A DNA stretch of 53,590 bases from Chthoniobacterales bacterium (GCA_014879535.1 JACSRX010000053.1:1-53590), one strand, 5' to 3'. Positions 1-11,603 are shown, counted from the first letter of the stretch. Notes: a model not told the origin generated them from the letters alone. Translations and numbers: made by a program.

Positions 1-2
1 GC

Positions 3-833
3 AAGGGGAGCGGGGCCGGCACGGGCACGCGGCAGCGTGAATTCGAATTCGTGGCTTTCATCGCCAAATACAGCGGCGGCGACTGGGATTCGGTCTTCCG
101 CGTGATGGACAAAATCCCCATGGGAGCGCTCCCGAACCTTTTGGAGTTCATGAGCAAGGAGTCACGCGACAAGATCAAGACGAACTACCGACGGGTGGAG
201 CCCATCGAGCTCGACAGCGACAGGATTTTCACGGCCAAGCCACCGTTCATTTTCTTCACGGGTTCGCGCGACTTCGTGCTGACCGACAAGGAGGTGGCCA
301 ACCTGCAGAAGTATGTGCGCCTCGGAGGCGCGATCTGGGGTGACAGCTCGGTGCCGGGCCGTGGGTCGCGGTTCGACATCGCCTTCCGCCGGGAGATGAA
401 GCGGGTGATGCCGGACAAGGACAAGGATTTCGAGGCCTTGGATGCACGCGATCCCATGTTCACCCGTTCGCCGTATTTCACCGGCGTGACCAAGGCCCCC
501 TCGGGCCTGAATTACTACGAGGAACCCGTGTATGTGATGCGCTACTTCGGGGAAATCGCGATCATTTACACGGCCAATGATTACGGCGACATGTGGCAAT
601 TCGGCCTGAAGCAGAACGGTCGCGAATGGGTGATCAACAACGACCGCAACGAAAGGGGGGAGCGCATCGCGCTGGATTGGCCGCTGTATATCAACACCGG
701 GATCTACATCCACAACACCAACCCGAATCCTCCGGCGACGTCGCTCCTGGACAGCTTCAAGTTCGGGACCAACATGGTGATCCACCTGCTGACACGCTGG
801 GAGGACAAGCTCCGCAGCGCGCCGCGGTTGTAG
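3..833 (+). CDS. DUF4159 domain protein, 5' end outside the window
   Basis: The reading frame is open to the first base of the window. Codons before the GTG at 51 read KGSGAGTGTRQREFEF and run straight into the conserved-looking segment, so the true start probably lies upstream and the GTG is an internal codon. The visible part (about 275 residues) resembles DUF4159, a family with a ThuA/glutamine-amidotransferase-like fold and unknown function. Visible marks are a YSGGDWD motif, the PFIFFTGSRDFVLTDKEV stretch, and a glycine-rich VRLGGAIWGDSS strand-turn. In other bacteria DUF4159 proteins often sit beside MoxR ATPase and DUF58 genes; such neighbours would lie upstream and cannot be checked here. 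It converges on upp with only 13 bases between the stops and no clear terminator. Family assignment is fairly secure; function unknown. Confidence 0.8.
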   Translation, partial: KGSGAGTGTRQREFEFVAFIAKYSGGDWDSVFRVMDKIPMGALPNLLEFMSKESRDKIKTNYRRVEPIELDSDRIFTAKPPFIFFTGSRDFVLTDKEVANLQKYVRLGGAIWGDSSVPGRGSRFDIAFRREMKRVMPDKDKDFEALDARDPMFTRSPYFTGVTKAPSGLNYYEEPVYVMRYFGEIAIIYTANDYGDMWQFGLKQNGREWVINNDRNERGERIALDWPLYINTGIYIHNTNPNPPATSLLDSFKFGTNMVIHLLTRWEDKLRSAPRL

Positions 834-846
834 GCGTTTCCGCGGT

Positions 847-1500
847 TCAGGTCCCGAAGATCCGGTCGCCGGCGTCGCCAAGTCCCGGCGTGATGTAGCC
901 GCGGTCGTTGAGTTCCCCGTCCAAGGCGGCGCCGTAGATCGGCATGTCGGGATGTGCGGCCCGCAGGCGCTCCACCCCCTGGCGGGAGGCGATGATGCAC
1001 GCACAGGTCAACTTCGGGATGCCTTCCTTCTTCAGCCGGTCGGCGGCGGCAACCAGACTGTTTCCCGTGGCGAGCATGGGATCGAGAAGCAAGACGTGGG
1101 CGCCTGCGGCGCCGGGGGGCAGGCGGAAGTAATAGCTCACGGGCTCCAACGTTTCCTCGTTGCGGAACATGCCGATGTGTCCGACGGCGGCCGAGGGGAG
1201 GATGCGCAGGATGCCGTCCGCCATCGCCAAGCCCGCCCGCAGGACCGGGACGAGGACGAGAGGGCGCACGGCGCGCGCGCCCGTGGTCGTGGCAAGGGGG
1301 GTCTCGACCTCGACAGGCTCGACGGAAAAGTCCCGCAGCGCCTCGTAGGCGACGAGCTGGGAAAGTTCCTGCAGGAGGCGGCGGAATTCCGGCGCGGGCG
1401 TCGAGCGATCACGCAGGGCGGACACCTTCAACTCCGCCAGGGGATGCCGCACAAGATAAAAGCCGGGAATGGGCTGTTCGGTGGCCATGGCCGGGATCAT
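847..1500 (-). CDS. upp: Uracil phosphoribosyltransferase
   Basis: Converts uracil and PRPP to UMP in the pyrimidine salvage pathway; cytosolic. The 217-residue product has the usual family length (about 208) plus a short N-terminal extension. The PRPP-binding motif LLLDPMLATGNS is intact, as are the LVPVLRAGLAM strand and the C-terminal uracil-binding part (GDAGDRIFGT). An in-frame second Met at 1488 could be the real start, since the first four codons (MIPA) are not family-like and no clear ribosome binding site decides it. It is a single gene facing DUF4159. A cytosine deaminase at 41099-41545 could supply uracil to it, though the two genes are 40 kb apart. Confidence 0.95.
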   Translation of the reverse strand: MIPAMATEQPIPGFYLVRHPLAELKVSALRDRSTPAPEFRRLLQELSQLVAYEALRDFSVEPVEVETPLATTTGARAVRPLVLVPVLRAGLAMADGILRILPSAAVGHIGMFRNEETLEPVSYYFRLPPGAAGAHVLLLDPMLATGNSLVAAADRLKKEGIPKLTCACIIASRQGVERLRAAHPDMPIYGAALDGELNDRGYITPGLGDAGDRIFGT

Positions 1501-1611
1501 TGTTTCAATGGGATCCTGCGGTCAACCCGGCAGGTGATTTCAGCGGATGTTTGCGGTCGCGGGGTTTGCTGTTAACCTCGTGGCTCGCCGCGGCCGTCCC
1601 GCGCCAAACTG

Positions 1612-3444
1612 ATGACCAAGCAGCGCAAGTCGTGGATCCAAAGACTCCGGGAGCATTGGAAGCCCTATGCCGAATTGCTGGCCTACCTGGTCCCATACAA
1701 GCGGCGGTTCTTTTTCGGGGTCGGAATGGGTGTGCTCTATGCGCTGCTCAACGGGGCAATCCCGCTGCTGGTGAAATACGTCGGCGACAGGATTTTTCCC
1801 GGCGGCGCCGATCAGGAGACCATACGCGTCGCCGCTGCGGCGGGCACGGGAGAGAGAATCGACAGCGTGCTGCTCGTGTGTCTGCTGGTGCCGGTGGTGA
1901 TGATGCTCAGGGGCTTTTTCTCGTATCTGAACGCCTATGAAATGACCTGGGTCAGTCTGCGGGTCCTGAATGACATCCGCACGAACCTGTTCGCCAGCAT
2001 TGCGGCCCAGAGCATGGAGTTTTTCGACAAGGCGCGGGCCGGGAAGCTGATGTCCAAGGTGATGAACGACACGAAGGTCGCGCAGAGCAGCCTGTCGCAA
2101 CTCAGTGTGAACATTTTCAAGCAGCCCATCGCCCTCGTCACGGGTGTGGCGGTGCTGATGGCGATTGACTGGAAGTTCAGCCTGACGACGCTCGTCCTGT
2201 TCCCCATCTGCATCATTCCCGTGGCTGTGCACGGCAGGAAGGTGCGCAAGGCCGGGAAGGCCGAGGAGCAACTCGCCGGGGAGATGAACGTGATCCTGCA
2301 GGAGACCTTCTCCGGAATCCGCGTGATCAAGTCGTTTGCGAGGGAAAAGTTCATGCTCAAATCGTTCGAGGAGGCGACGGTCCGGCAATTCAAGAATTCC
2401 CTGAGGGTCAAAAAGAGCACCGAGTTGACCACTCCATTGGTCGAGGTTGTGGCGGCGGTTGGCGTGGGACTGGCGCTTTTCTACGTTTATGCAGCGGAGT
2501 TGAGCGCGGCGAAATTCCTGGCGCTCATGGCGGGCATTTTCCTGCTCTACGAGCCCGTCAAGGCCCTCAGCCGCATCCACCTGCAGCTGCAAAAATGCCT
2601 TGCGGCCACCATCAGCATCTTCGAGCTGATGCGGCGCCCCCCCGCGATCGTCGACACGCCCGGGGCCGTGAAACTGGACTTCTGCCGGGGAGAAATCGTG
2701 TTTGATTCGGTGAGCTTCGCCTACGGGCCGCAGGTGCAGGCATTGCGCGACGCGAGTCTGCACATCGCCCCGGGTCAGCGTGTCGCCCTCGTCGGCCCGA
2801 GCGGCTCCGGCAAGACGACGATGCTCTCGCTCATTCTCCGGTTCTACGACCCGCAGGGGGGGGCGGTGCGTCTCGATGGGCACGATCTGCGCAGCCTCCA
2901 GATGGACTCGCTGCGCGAGCATGTCGGCATCGTCACGCAGGACACGTTTCTTTTCCACGACACCATCCTGAACAACATCCGCTTCGGTTGCCCGGACGCG
3001 ACGCCCGAGCAGGTGGAGGAGGCGGCCAAACGGGCCTACGCCCACGAGTTCATCCTCGCACAGCCGCAGGGCTACGACTCCATCGTGGGTGACAAGGGCT
3101 GCATGCTCTCTGGAGGTCAGCAGCAGCGCTTGGCCATCGCCCGCGCCCTGTTGAAGAATGCACCAGTTCTCCTGTTGGACGAGGCCACGTCCGCCTTGGA
3201 TTCCGAGAGCGAGCGGATGATCCAATCTGCGCTTGAGAAACTTTCCGCCGGGAAGACGGTCGTTGCGATCGCCCACCGACTTTCCACCGTTCTCACGGCG
3301 GATATGATCGCCGTGATGAACCATGGAAGGGTCCTTGCCACGGGCTCGCACGCCGAGCTTTTGGACAAATCGCCGGAGTATCGCACGCTTTACGAAATCC
3401 AGTTCCACCATGCACCCGCCACGAAGGAGGCGGTTCCGGCGTGA
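1612..3444 (+). CDS. ABC exporter, MsbA-like half-transporter (fused membrane and ATPase domains)
   Basis: A 610-residue single-chain half-transporter that would act as a homodimer in the inner membrane. Residues about 25-330 form the six-helix exporter domain; residues about 360-600 form the nucleotide-binding domain. Walker A is GPSGSGKTT (Lys about 401), the signature is [16 protein letters not shown], and Walker B is [11 protein letters not shown], followed by the switch His in AIAHRLST. It resembles lipid A/lipid flippases (MsbA) more than peptide exporters, and the N-terminus lacks a protease domain. The substrate cannot be read from sequence. Its stop codon overlaps the purH start (GTGA), so the two are probably co-transcribed, an unusual pairing. 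No Shine-Dalgarno is evident before the ATG. Confidence 0.92.
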   Translation: MTKQRKSWIQRLREHWKPYAELLAYLVPYKRRFFFGVGMGVLYALLNGAIPLLVKYVGDRIFPGGADQETIRVAAAAGTGERIDSVLLVCLLVPVVMMLRGFFSYLNAYEMTWVSLRVLNDIRTNLFASIAAQSMEFFDKARAGKLMSKVMNDTKVAQSSLSQLSVNIFKQPIALVTGVAVLMAIDWKFSLTTLVLFPICIIPVAVHGRKVRKAGKAEEQLAGEMNVILQETFSGIRVIKSFAREKFMLKSFEEATVRQFKNSLRVKKSTELTTPLVEVVAAVGVGLALFYVYAAELSAAKFLALMAGIFLLYEPVKALSRIHLQLQKCLAATISIFELMRRPPAIVDTPGAVKLDFCRGEIVFDSVSFAYGPQVQALRDASLHIAPGQRVALVGPSGSGKTTMLSLILRFYDPQGGAVRLDGHDLRSLQMDSLREHVGIVTQDTFLFHDTILNNIRFGCPDATPEQVEEAAKRAYAHEFILAQPQGYDSIVGDKGCMLSGGQQQRLAIARALLKNAPVLLLDEATSALDSESERMIQSALEKLSAGKTVVAIAHRLSTVLTADMIAVMNHGRVLATGSHAELLDKSPEYRTLYEIQFHHAPATKEAVPA

Positions 3445-4964
3445 GGATTCAACGCGCGTTGTTGTCCGTTTCCGACAAAGCCGGACTGGCGGACTTCGCC
3501 AAGGGATTGGCCGGGTTCGGTGTGGAGCTTCTGTCGACAGGAGGCACGGCGAAGGCGATCCGGGAGGCAGGCCTAGAGGTCAAGGATGTGGCCGAGCATA
3601 CGGGGTTCCCCGAGATGCTCGATGGTCGAGTGAAGACGCTGCATCCGACGGTCCACGGCGGACTGCTTTTCCGCCGGGACAATCCGGACCATGTGAAGCA
3701 GGCGGCCGAGCATGGGATCACGCCGATCGATCTGGTGGTGGTGAACCTTTATCCGTTCGCACAGACGGTCGCCCGGGAGGGGGTGACGCTGGAGGAGGCC
3801 ATCGAGAACATCGACATCGGTGGTCCCTCCATGCTTCGGAGTGCAGCCAAAAATCATGCGTCGGTCACGGTGGTGTGCGATCCGGAGGATTACGCCGAGG
3901 TGCTCCGGGAGATGGAGGAGAATGCGGGAGGCACCACGTTGGGGCTTCGGGAGCGGTTGGCGGGGAAGGTGTTCGACCTGACCGCTCGTTACGACCGCGC
4001 CATCGCACAATATTTGGAGGCCCCGCAGGCGACCCGGGTCTCGTTCACCTGTTCGCAGCCATTGGTGGCCCGTCTGCGCTACGGTGAGAACCCGCACCAG
4101 GAAGCCGAGCTTTACGGCTCGTTCTCCGAGCATTGCGAGCAACTCCAAGGCAAGGAGCTTTCCTTCAACAACATTCTGGACATCACGGCAGCGGTTGACC
4201 TGATCGGCGAGTTTTCTGAACCGACGGTGGCCATCCTCAAGCACACCAATCCTTGCGGGGTGGGCACCGACGGGGACTTGTGCGCCGCGTGGGACAAGGC
4301 GTTCGCCACCGACAGGCAGGCGCCGTTCGGCGGGATCATCATTTGCAACCGTCCGCTGGGTGGCGTGCTCGCCCGCGCCATCGCGGAGATTTTCAGTGAG
4401 GTCATCATCGCGCCGGAGTTCGAGACAGAAGCCCGCGCCGTGCTGCAGAAAAAAAAGAACCTCCGTCTCATGCGTCTGCGCGGTGTTCCACCGTCTGCTC
4501 CGCGTGATATCCGTTCCGTCATCGGTGGCGTGCTGGTCCAGGATCACGATGCGGCGACAGAGGAGCCGGCCGCGGGGCGGATGGTCACCGCGCGGCCACC
4601 CACACGGGCCGAGCTGCGGGCAATGACGTTCGGCTGGAAGGTCGTGAAGCATGTCAAATCCAATGCCATCGTCTTTGCAGGGGAGGACCGGACCCTCGGG
4701 ATCGGCGCGGGGCAGATGTCGCGGATCGATGCCGTGCGCATCGCGGTGTGGAAGGCCGGCGAAGCGGGCCTGTCGTTGACGGGCAGTGCGGTGGCCAGCG
4801 ATGCATTTTTCCCCTTTCCGGACGGCTTGGTCTCCGCCGCTCAGGCTGGAGCCACGGCGGCGATCCAACCGGGCGGTTCGGTGCGCGACGCGGAGGTGAT
4901 CGCCGCGGCGGATGAGCGGAAAATGGCCATGGTTTTCACCGGAAACCGGCATTTCCGTCATTAA
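3441..4964 (+). CDS. purH: Bifunctional AICAR transformylase / IMP cyclohydrolase
   Basis: Performs the last two steps of purine synthesis: formylation of AICAR from 10-formyl-THF, then ring closure to IMP. The 507-residue product has the methylglyoxal-synthase-like IMP cyclohydrolase domain first ([38 protein letters not shown]), then the transformylase domain from about residue 190 ([25 protein letters not shown], the late [11 protein letters not shown] strand) and ends in the family's typical HFRH. The start is a GTG overlapping the stop of the ABC exporter gene by four bases (GTGA), which suggests translational coupling. No other pur gene lies nearby, so the pathway is scattered in this genome. 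Confidence 0.97.
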   Translation: MRIQRALLSVSDKAGLADFAKGLAGFGVELLSTGGTAKAIREAGLEVKDVAEHTGFPEMLDGRVKTLHPTVHGGLLFRRDNPDHVKQAAEHGITPIDLVVVNLYPFAQTVAREGVTLEEAIENIDIGGPSMLRSAAKNHASVTVVCDPEDYAEVLREMEENAGGTTLGLRERLAGKVFDLTARYDRAIAQYLEAPQATRVSFTCSQPLVARLRYGENPHQEAELYGSFSEHCEQLQGKELSFNNILDITAAVDLIGEFSEPTVAILKHTNPCGVGTDGDLCAAWDKAFATDRQAPFGGIIICNRPLGGVLARAIAEIFSEVIIAPEFETEARAVLQKKKNLRLMRLRGVPPSAPRDIRSVIGGVLVQDHDAATEEPAAGRMVTARPPTRAELRAMTFGWKVVKHVKSNAIVFAGEDRTLGIGAGQMSRIDAVRIAVWKAGEAGLSLTGSAVASDAFFPFPDGLVSAAQAGATAAIQPGGSVRDAEVIAAADERKMAMVFTGNRHFRH

Positions 4965-4972
4965 TTCCTCCG

Positions 4973-4989
4973 CATCCGGCCACCGGATG
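4973..4989. repeat. Short perfect hairpin between purH and dnaX
   Basis: CATCCGG and CCGGATG form a perfect 7-bp stem around a 3-base loop (CCA), 16 bases before the dnaX GTG. It is followed by the AT-rich GATTAATTTGA, not a T-run, so it is a poor terminator. It might weaken read-through from purH or cover the dnaX start region. A chance occurrence cannot be excluded in such GC-rich DNA. Confidence 0.3.
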
Positions 4990-5004
4990 GATTAATTTGA
5001 CGCG

Positions 5005-6626
<1,622 letters not shown>

Positions 6627-6630
<4 letters not shown>

Positions 6631-6941
6631 ACATCCAGAAAATGATGAAGGAGGCGCAGAAAATGCAGGAGCGCCTCGCCAAAGCACAAACCGACCTCGC
6701 TCAGGAGACCCTCGAGGTGTCCAGCGGCGGAGGCAAAGTGACTGTCTCGGCCAACGGCTCCGGGGAGATCACGGGAATCAAGATCTCCCCCGAGGTGGTC
6801 GATCCCGAAGATGTCGAGTTGCTCGAGGATCTTGTTCTCTCGGGAGTGCGCGAAGCTCAGGAATCGGCGCGCAAGCTCCAATCCGATCGTATGGGGCAGG
6901 TCACCGGCGGCCTCGGGGGATTGCCCGGCCTTGGATTTTGA
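6627..6941 (+). CDS. YbaB/EbfC family nucleoid-associated protein
   Basis: A small (104-residue) DNA-binding protein of the YbaB/EbfC family, which forms tweezer-like dimers and coats the nucleoid. The start MNIQKMMKEAQKMQERLAKA is the family's N-terminal helix. The core VEVSSGGGKVTV-type strand (here LEVSSGGGKVTVSANG) and the INPEVVDPEDVE-type segment (here ISPEVVDPEDVE) are clear, and the C-terminus is glycine-rich (GGLGGLPGLGF). The ATGA overlap with dnaX indicates co-translation. A recR gene, often third in this operon elsewhere, is absent: a tRNA gene follows instead. Confidence 0.94.
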
Positions 6942-6967
6942 GTTAGCCTGATTCTTCGCCAGAGATT

Positions 6968-7040
6968 GCCGGTATAGCTCAGCTGGTAGAGCACCTGATT
7001 TGTAATCAGGCGGTCGTCGGTTCGAATCCGACTGCCGGCT
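6968..7040 (+). tRNA. tRNA-Thr (anticodon UGU)
   Basis: A full 73-base cloverleaf. The acceptor arms GCCGGTA/TGCCGGC pair with one G-U. The D arm is GCTC...GAGC, the anticodon stem is CCTGA/TCAGG with loop TTTGTAA (anticodon TGT), and the T arm is GTCGG-TTCGAAT-CCGAC. The discriminator base is T and CCA is not encoded. It lies 26 bases after the ybaB-type stop and could be transcribed with dnaX-ybaB or from its own promoter. Confidence 0.97.
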
Positions 7041-7053
7041 TTTCCCTCAAAAA

Positions 7054-7587
7054 TCAGCGTTGGGTCACTCGCCCGTCAGCCTTGAGGACATTGAACCCAA
7101 TCCCGCCTCCGGAGTTGTGCACAGGCTCGTAATCGGTGGCCATGGTGAGACGCCCGATGTTGCTGACTTCGAAGATGCCCCGCCGGCCGTAGATTTTGAC
7201 GCTGACCGGGCTTTCATCCTGGAGCACGGGCGAGAAATGGTAGCTCGTCTTGTGCTTTTCAACATTGCGGGTTGTGACCGCGTCTGTCGGGCAGGTGAGG
7301 GTGGCCATGGTGATGCCATACGGCGAGAGCACCTCGAGGGCGGTCCCGCTGCTCTCCACGTCCGGGGGGAGGGATGGAGGTTCTGTTTCGATGGCGGGGA
7401 AACGGTAGTCGTTGTCGGAGATGTATTGCTGCATGGCGGCTCCGATCTGGCGGAGGTTCCCGACGCACTTCGAGGAACGACCGCGCTCGATGGCTCCGCC
7501 TATGGCCGGAGTCATGAGCGCTGCCAGAATCGCGATGATGGAGATCGCAACCAGCAACTCGATGAGGGTGAAGCCGTTCCGTTTCAC
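7054..7587 (-). CDS. Type II secretion/type IV pilin-like pseudopilin
   Basis: A 177-residue prepilin-like protein. The N-terminus has the class III signal [15 protein letters not shown] with Glu at +5 of the mature form, then a hydrophobic helix (to about residue 30). After PilD-type cleavage and N-methylation it would insert in the inner membrane and assemble into a pseudopilus. The C-terminal domain carries [20 protein letters not shown] and ends with a [18 protein letters not shown] segment, which resembles the H-X9-DG motif common in planctomycete and verrucomicrobial pseudopilins. Those genomes carry many paralogues, so a specific role cannot be given. It overlaps the upstream gene on the minus strand by four bases and is probably translated with it. 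Confidence 0.9.
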   Translation of the reverse strand: MKRNGFTLIELLVAISIIAILAALMTPAIGGAIERGRSSKCVGNLRQIGAAMQQYISDNDYRFPAIETEPPSLPPDVESSGTALEVLSPYGITMATLTCPTDAVTTRNVEKHKTSYHFSPVLQDESPVSVKIYGRRGIFEVSNIGRLTMATDYEPVHNSGGGIGFNVLKADGRVTQR

Positions 7588-8630
7588 GGATTGCTTCCCT
7601 GGCGGCCTTTGGCCTCTGTTTTTCGCTCCCAGTAGCGTTTCGAGCGCTGGATGCGCTGTTCGGGGGACATCTTGGCTTCGCGGGCGAGCTGGCGCTGTTC
7701 CATGCGTTCGGCCACCTCGGGGCGGTTGAACACTTCCTGCATCTTGGCACGACGCTGGTCTTCGGGGAGGTCGCGAATCTCCTGCCAGATCTTGCGCATG
7801 GCATCCAGCTCCTCGCGGGCCTTCGCCTGTTCCCCCTTGGGCAGCAGGGCGATTTGTGCCTCGGCACGGGCTGCCATGCTCTCCGGATTGCCGGGGCCGC
7901 GGTCTGATCCATTGCGCGATCCATCACGTTCACGCGAACCGATCCAAGAGCCTCCTCCTCCGCGCCATCCGCCCCGTCCAACATCCTCTTCGCCATCCCG
8001 CATCGGCGAACTGCGGACAAGAAAGACCTCCCGGGAGACACCTCCGGCATTCGAGAAAAGACGCGGCGCCGCTTGGGCGATCGGGCCGGGCTTGGGAGCG
8101 GCAAGATTGGGGTGCCAGTCGGCGGGGGCTGCCAGCAGGACGCCCGTTTTCGAGCCGGCATCATCCATGAGGGCGTGCAACTCGCTTTGGTCCGACGGCT
8201 CCCAACGGATCTTTCGGAGGTCCAAGGCCTGCCCGTTGGAGGGGGTGAACATCGTGAATCCGCCGCGTCCATGGGATGCCCAGCCCGACGTGTCGCCCGA
8301 GGTCCGGAAGGAGCCGAGGACTGCTTCAATGGCTCCGCGGTCGGGCGCACCAAGATAGGCGAGTCTCCACGAGGAGTCGGTGCGCACGGCGACGATATCC
8401 AGCGCTTCCACCGGGGTTACGCGCCTGACATCGAGGCTGACCAGTTTCGTCGGGTCGAGATTGGAAACGATCTCGATGCCTCCTTGTTTGCTGATCGAGG
8501 TGAGAACCTTGGCAACCGGCGCATTTTCCACCTTGATGGTGACCAAGCCCCAACCGGAGTAGATATACCAAGCCACCCAAGCCAGCAGGAGAGCGAACAA
8601 AGGAAGAATGAGGCGAGACCGAGTCATCAA
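7584..8630 (-). CDS. Membrane-anchored protein with secretin-N-like segment and charged LTxxQ-like tail
   Basis: A 348-residue protein that I cannot assign to a named family. Residues about 6-25 form one transmembrane anchor, putting the rest in the periplasm. Residues about 30-105 ([20 protein letters not shown] ... [17 protein letters not shown]) look like the short STN-type domain found at the N-terminus of secretins and TonB receptors. A Gly/Arg/Asp-rich low-complexity linker follows. The last about 90 residues are very charged and helical, with [15 protein letters not shown] and [15 protein letters not shown] repeats resembling the LTxxQ motifs of Spy/CpxP-like periplasmic chaperones. 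It is first of a two-gene unit with the pseudopilin, so a role in pseudopilus assembly or substrate handling is plausible but inferred. Confidence 0.7.
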   Translation of the reverse strand: MMTRSRLILPLFALLLAWVAWYIYSGWGLVTIKVENAPVAKVLTSISKQGGIEIVSNLDPTKLVSLDVRRVTPVEALDIVAVRTDSSWRLAYLGAPDRGAIEAVLGSFRTSGDTSGWASHGRGGFTMFTPSNGQALDLRKIRWEPSDQSELHALMDDAGSKTGVLLAAPADWHPNLAAPKPGPIAQAAPRLFSNAGGVSREVFLVRSSPMRDGEEDVGRGGWRGGGGSWIGSRERDGSRNGSDRGPGNPESMAARAEAQIALLPKGEQAKAREELDAMRKIWQEIRDLPEDQRRAKMQEVFNRPEVAERMEQRQLAREAKMSPEQRIQRSKRYWERKTEAKGRQGSNP

Positions 8631-8774
8631 TTGGACATAACCCCGCAGCGCGGCCCCGGTTGCAAGAATTTCCCGGAACCGTGGGAGGGGATGGGGGCGA
8701 ATTTCGATTGGGTTCCAGTCTTTACCTTGCAGCGAACGCCGTGGTGGCTAAATTGACGGGCCACACTTTTCTCC

Positions 8775-10970
8775 ATGACAGCAGACCGCGAAAATCATGC
8801 CATGCAGGAGGCAAAACTGCATTTTCTCGACTACTGGCGGGTTATCCGCCTGCGTCTGCCGATCATCATCCTCGCGTTCCTGCTTGTCGTCGTCACGGCC
8901 GGGGTGACCACCTATTTCCTTCCGAGGCAATACCAGTCGAATGTGTTCATCGAGGTCGAGCAAAACGACCAGAAAATCCGCATTTTCCGGGAAGGCTTCG
9001 AGGGGGGGATGGGCCTGGATCCGAGGTTTGCCACCACCCAGTTCCAAATCATCCAGCGCAAGGAAATGCTGTATCCGGTGATCGAGTCCCTGAACCTGGT
9101 CCAGAAATGGGGGGAAGCCTACGGGATTCGCTCCAAGGAGGAGGCCTATTTCAGGCTGCGCAGGATGATCGACGTGCGCGAGGTGAGGAACACGAATCTC
9201 CTCCAGATCAGCGCGGAAAGCACGGATCCGCAGGAAGCCTCGGACTTGGCCAACTCGATCGCGCAGGAATACCAGCGCAAGCGCATCGACGAGCAGCAAA
9301 AGCTCCTCAACCGTTCGCTCGGAACCCTCGAGGACGAGGTGTCAAAGCAGCGCGCCAAGGTCACCGAGGCAAGCGAGGAAATGAGACGGCTCAGGACCGA
9401 GTTGGGCATCACCGACCTGAACCCCGACAGCATGGAGGACCCCCTTCAAGCGCAGGAGAAGGTGCTGATGGATCGCGAGACCCTCGTCGGCGAAGCCCGG
9501 GTGCGCGCTTCCAACCTCCGCACCAAATATGCCGAGATCGAAAAATTGTCGGGAGACGACCTCATGAGGGCGTTGCCGACGCTCGAGATCCAGGACCAGA
9601 CGATCACCCAAATCCTCCCGCAATATCAGGAGACGGCTTCCGAGTTGGCCCGTGCGCTGCAGTCCGGGCTGGGGCGCCGGCATCCGACCATCACGGCGCT
9701 GGCCGCCAAAAAGGACACCTACGAGAAGCAGTTGTCCGACCAGGTGGCGAGCATCCGGCGCACGCTGGCGGCCAACCTTGAGATCAGCGAGCGATCCCTC
9801 GCCACAATGGAGGAGGAACTCGAGAAGACACGCGGGGACCAGCGTGAATCCAAGACCCGCAGTTCCGAATATGCGCGGGCGAAGAACAATTACATCCAGG
9901 CGAAGAAGGTGCTGGAGGCGGCCGAGTTGAGGCTCTCCACCGAAACCATGCAACGCAGCATGCCGATGAACCCGGCGCGCATATGGGAGCGCGCCGAGCC
10001 CGCGGCGGCGCCCTCCAAACCCAACGTCCTTCTCAACATGGCCTTGGCCGTCGTGGTCGGTCTCATCGTCGGTGTCGGCCTGGCCTTCTTCCTCGAGTAT
10101 CTCGACACCAGCGTGAAGACGATGGAGGACGTTGAAAACTTCCTCCAAGTTCCCGTCCTCGCCGTCGTGCCGAAAAACATCAGCCTGCTGATCAACTCCC
10201 CCGACACCTTTGCGGATGCCGAGGCCTACCGCATCCTGCGGACGAATGTGGAGTTCAACCGGCAGTCGTCCGATGCCAACACGATCACGTTTGTCAGCGG
10301 TGGTGCCGGCGAGGGCAAATCGACCACCTTGGCGAACCTCGCCTACACCTTCGCGCAGGGCGGTTACAACACACTGATCGTCGATGCCGACCTGAGGCGC
10401 CCGACACAGCACCGGATTTTCGGCATCAACGGGGATCGCGGGCTCACCGACTTCCTGACCACCGACGTCGATCTTGAGGATGTGGTGCAGGCGACCACCG
10501 CAGACAACCTGTTCCTGCTGCCCAGCGGCAAGTTGCCATTCGATGCGGTCGGTGTGCTCAATTCGCAGCGGATGATGGATCTCATCGCGCAGGTCAAGAA
10601 CCGCTTCGACATCGTGTTCTTCGACTCCCCGCCGATCCTCGGCGTGAGTGATGCTTCCGTGCTGGTTCGGGCGCTCGACCTGACAGTCGTGGTCGTGCAG
10701 CACCGCCGTTTCCCGCGTGCGATGCTGGCCCGCGTCAAGCAGGCCATCCAGAACGTGGGCGGAAACATCCTCGGTGTGGTGCTCAACAACGTCGACGTGC
10801 GCCACGACCAGTATTACGAATACTACACCAACTACTACAGTTATTACACCCCCCGGCCTCCGGGCGATGGCGAGGGGCCGTCTGCGCCGCCGAAGGATCC
10901 GAAGTCAACTCCTGGGCCTGCCGCCCGCAGCCGCCGCGAGGCCAAAGTGACGCATGAAGACGATTATTAG
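8775..10970 (+). CDS. Wzc-like polysaccharide chain-length regulator and bacterial tyrosine kinase
   Basis: An inner-membrane protein (731 residues) that controls polymerisation and export of an extracellular polysaccharide. Residues about 25-50 form TM1 with the Wzz domain following, residues about 180-390 form a long coiled-coil, and TM2 is near residues 415-440. The cytoplasmic BY-kinase begins about residue 470: Walker A GGAGEGKSTT (Lys about 515), Walker A' LIVDADLRRP, and Walker B VFFDSPPILG. The C-terminus has the tyrosine cluster expected for autophosphorylation, eight Tyr in residues about 680-694 (YYEYY, NYYSYY). A second Met at 8802 could be the start. It overlaps the Wza-like gene by 17 bases. 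No matching low-molecular-weight phosphatase gene lies alongside. Confidence 0.93.
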   Translation: MTADRENHAMQEAKLHFLDYWRVIRLRLPIIILAFLLVVVTAGVTTYFLPRQYQSNVFIEVEQNDQKIRIFREGFEGGMGLDPRFATTQFQIIQRKEMLYPVIESLNLVQKWGEAYGIRSKEEAYFRLRRMIDVREVRNTNLLQISAESTDPQEASDLANSIAQEYQRKRIDEQQKLLNRSLGTLEDEVSKQRAKVTEASEEMRRLRTELGITDLNPDSMEDPLQAQEKVLMDRETLVGEARVRASNLRTKYAEIEKLSGDDLMRALPTLEIQDQTITQILPQYQETASELARALQSGLGRRHPTITALAAKKDTYEKQLSDQVASIRRTLAANLEISERSLATMEEELEKTRGDQRESKTRSSEYARAKNNYIQAKKVLEAAELRLSTETMQRSMPMNPARIWERAEPAAAPSKPNVLLNMALAVVVGLIVGVGLAFFLEYLDTSVKTMEDVENFLQVPVLAVVPKNISLLINSPDTFADAEAYRILRTNVEFNRQSSDANTITFVSGGAGEGKSTTLANLAYTFAQGGYNTLIVDADLRRPTQHRIFGINGDRGLTDFLTTDVDLEDVVQATTADNLFLLPSGKLPFDAVGVLNSQRMMDLIAQVKNRFDIVFFDSPPILGVSDASVLVRALDLTVVVVQHRRFPRAMLARVKQAIQNVGGNILGVVLNNVDVRHDQYYEYYTNYYSYYTPRPPGDGEGPSAPPKDPKSTPGPAARSRREAKVTHEDDY

Positions 10971-11535
10971 GATGAGGCCCTTTCTGGCCGTGCTGTTTGC
11001 CGTGTCGGCTTTGGTGATCGCCGCCGATCCGGCGGGCGCCTCCGATGCGGTGTTCCGCAACGGCGACACGATCGAGTTGCGCATCGGCGGTGTGCCCGCG
11101 GAGGAGACCCAGTTGGTCACGGGTGCCTATACGGTCGATGGCGAAGGGTTTGTGAACCTTCCCCACATCGGAAAGGTGCGAGCCACGGGTCTCAACCAAG
11201 CCGCCCTCCAGCGGGCCATCGAGTCGGCCTACCGCAGCGGTGAAATCTACACCAACCCCACCATCACCATCACGGTCCCGACCACCCTCCGGTTTGTCAA
11301 CGTGAGCGGTGACGTGCGGCAACCCCGCCGCGTGGAATACACCTCCGATCTCACCGTGCTCGGCGCCATCAGCGCCGCGGGAGGGTTCACCGAATACGCC
11401 GACCAGCGGAAGGTCCGGCTCTTGCGTGCCGGTCAGGTCCGCGTCATCGACATCAAGGCCGTGCGTTCGAACCCGTCGTTGGATGTCCAACTCCTCCCAG
11501 GCGACCAGATCGAGGTGCCGCAGAGCTTCTGGTGA
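10954..11535 (+). CDS. Wza-like polysaccharide export protein (short, non-lipoprotein)
   Basis: A 193-residue exported protein of the Poly_export/SLBB type. A signal peptide covers residues about 1-29 (cleavage near PAGAS). The Poly_export domain (NGDTIELRIGGVPAE ... YTVDGEGFVNLPHIGKVRA) is followed by a SLBB domain (VNVSGDVRQPRRVEY ... LLPGDQIEVPQ). It is about half the length of E. coli Wza: the membrane-spanning C-terminal part and the lipobox cysteine are both absent. It could form a periplasmic ring or partner an outer-membrane protein encoded elsewhere. It overlaps the Wzc-like gene, so the kinase and export protein are made together. No glycosyltransferases follow. Confidence 0.9.
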   Translation: MKTIIRMRPFLAVLFAVSALVIAADPAGASDAVFRNGDTIELRIGGVPAEETQLVTGAYTVDGEGFVNLPHIGKVRATGLNQAALQRAIESAYRSGEIYTNPTITITVPTTLRFVNVSGDVRQPRRVEYTSDLTVLGAISAAGGFTEYADQRKVRLLRAGQVRVIDIKAVRSNPSLDVQLLPGDQIEVPQSFW

Positions 11536-11603
11536 GCGGGCGCCCCGCGTGGCGGCGTTCGGCATTTAACCCTTCCAGGATCGTAACTTAGCTTCGGAGG
11601 TTT

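Noticed and set aside
1540-3411. A 623-codon open frame opposite the ABC exporter
   Set aside because: It is a shadow of the GC-rich exporter gene; the product is Arg/His-rich without any family motif.
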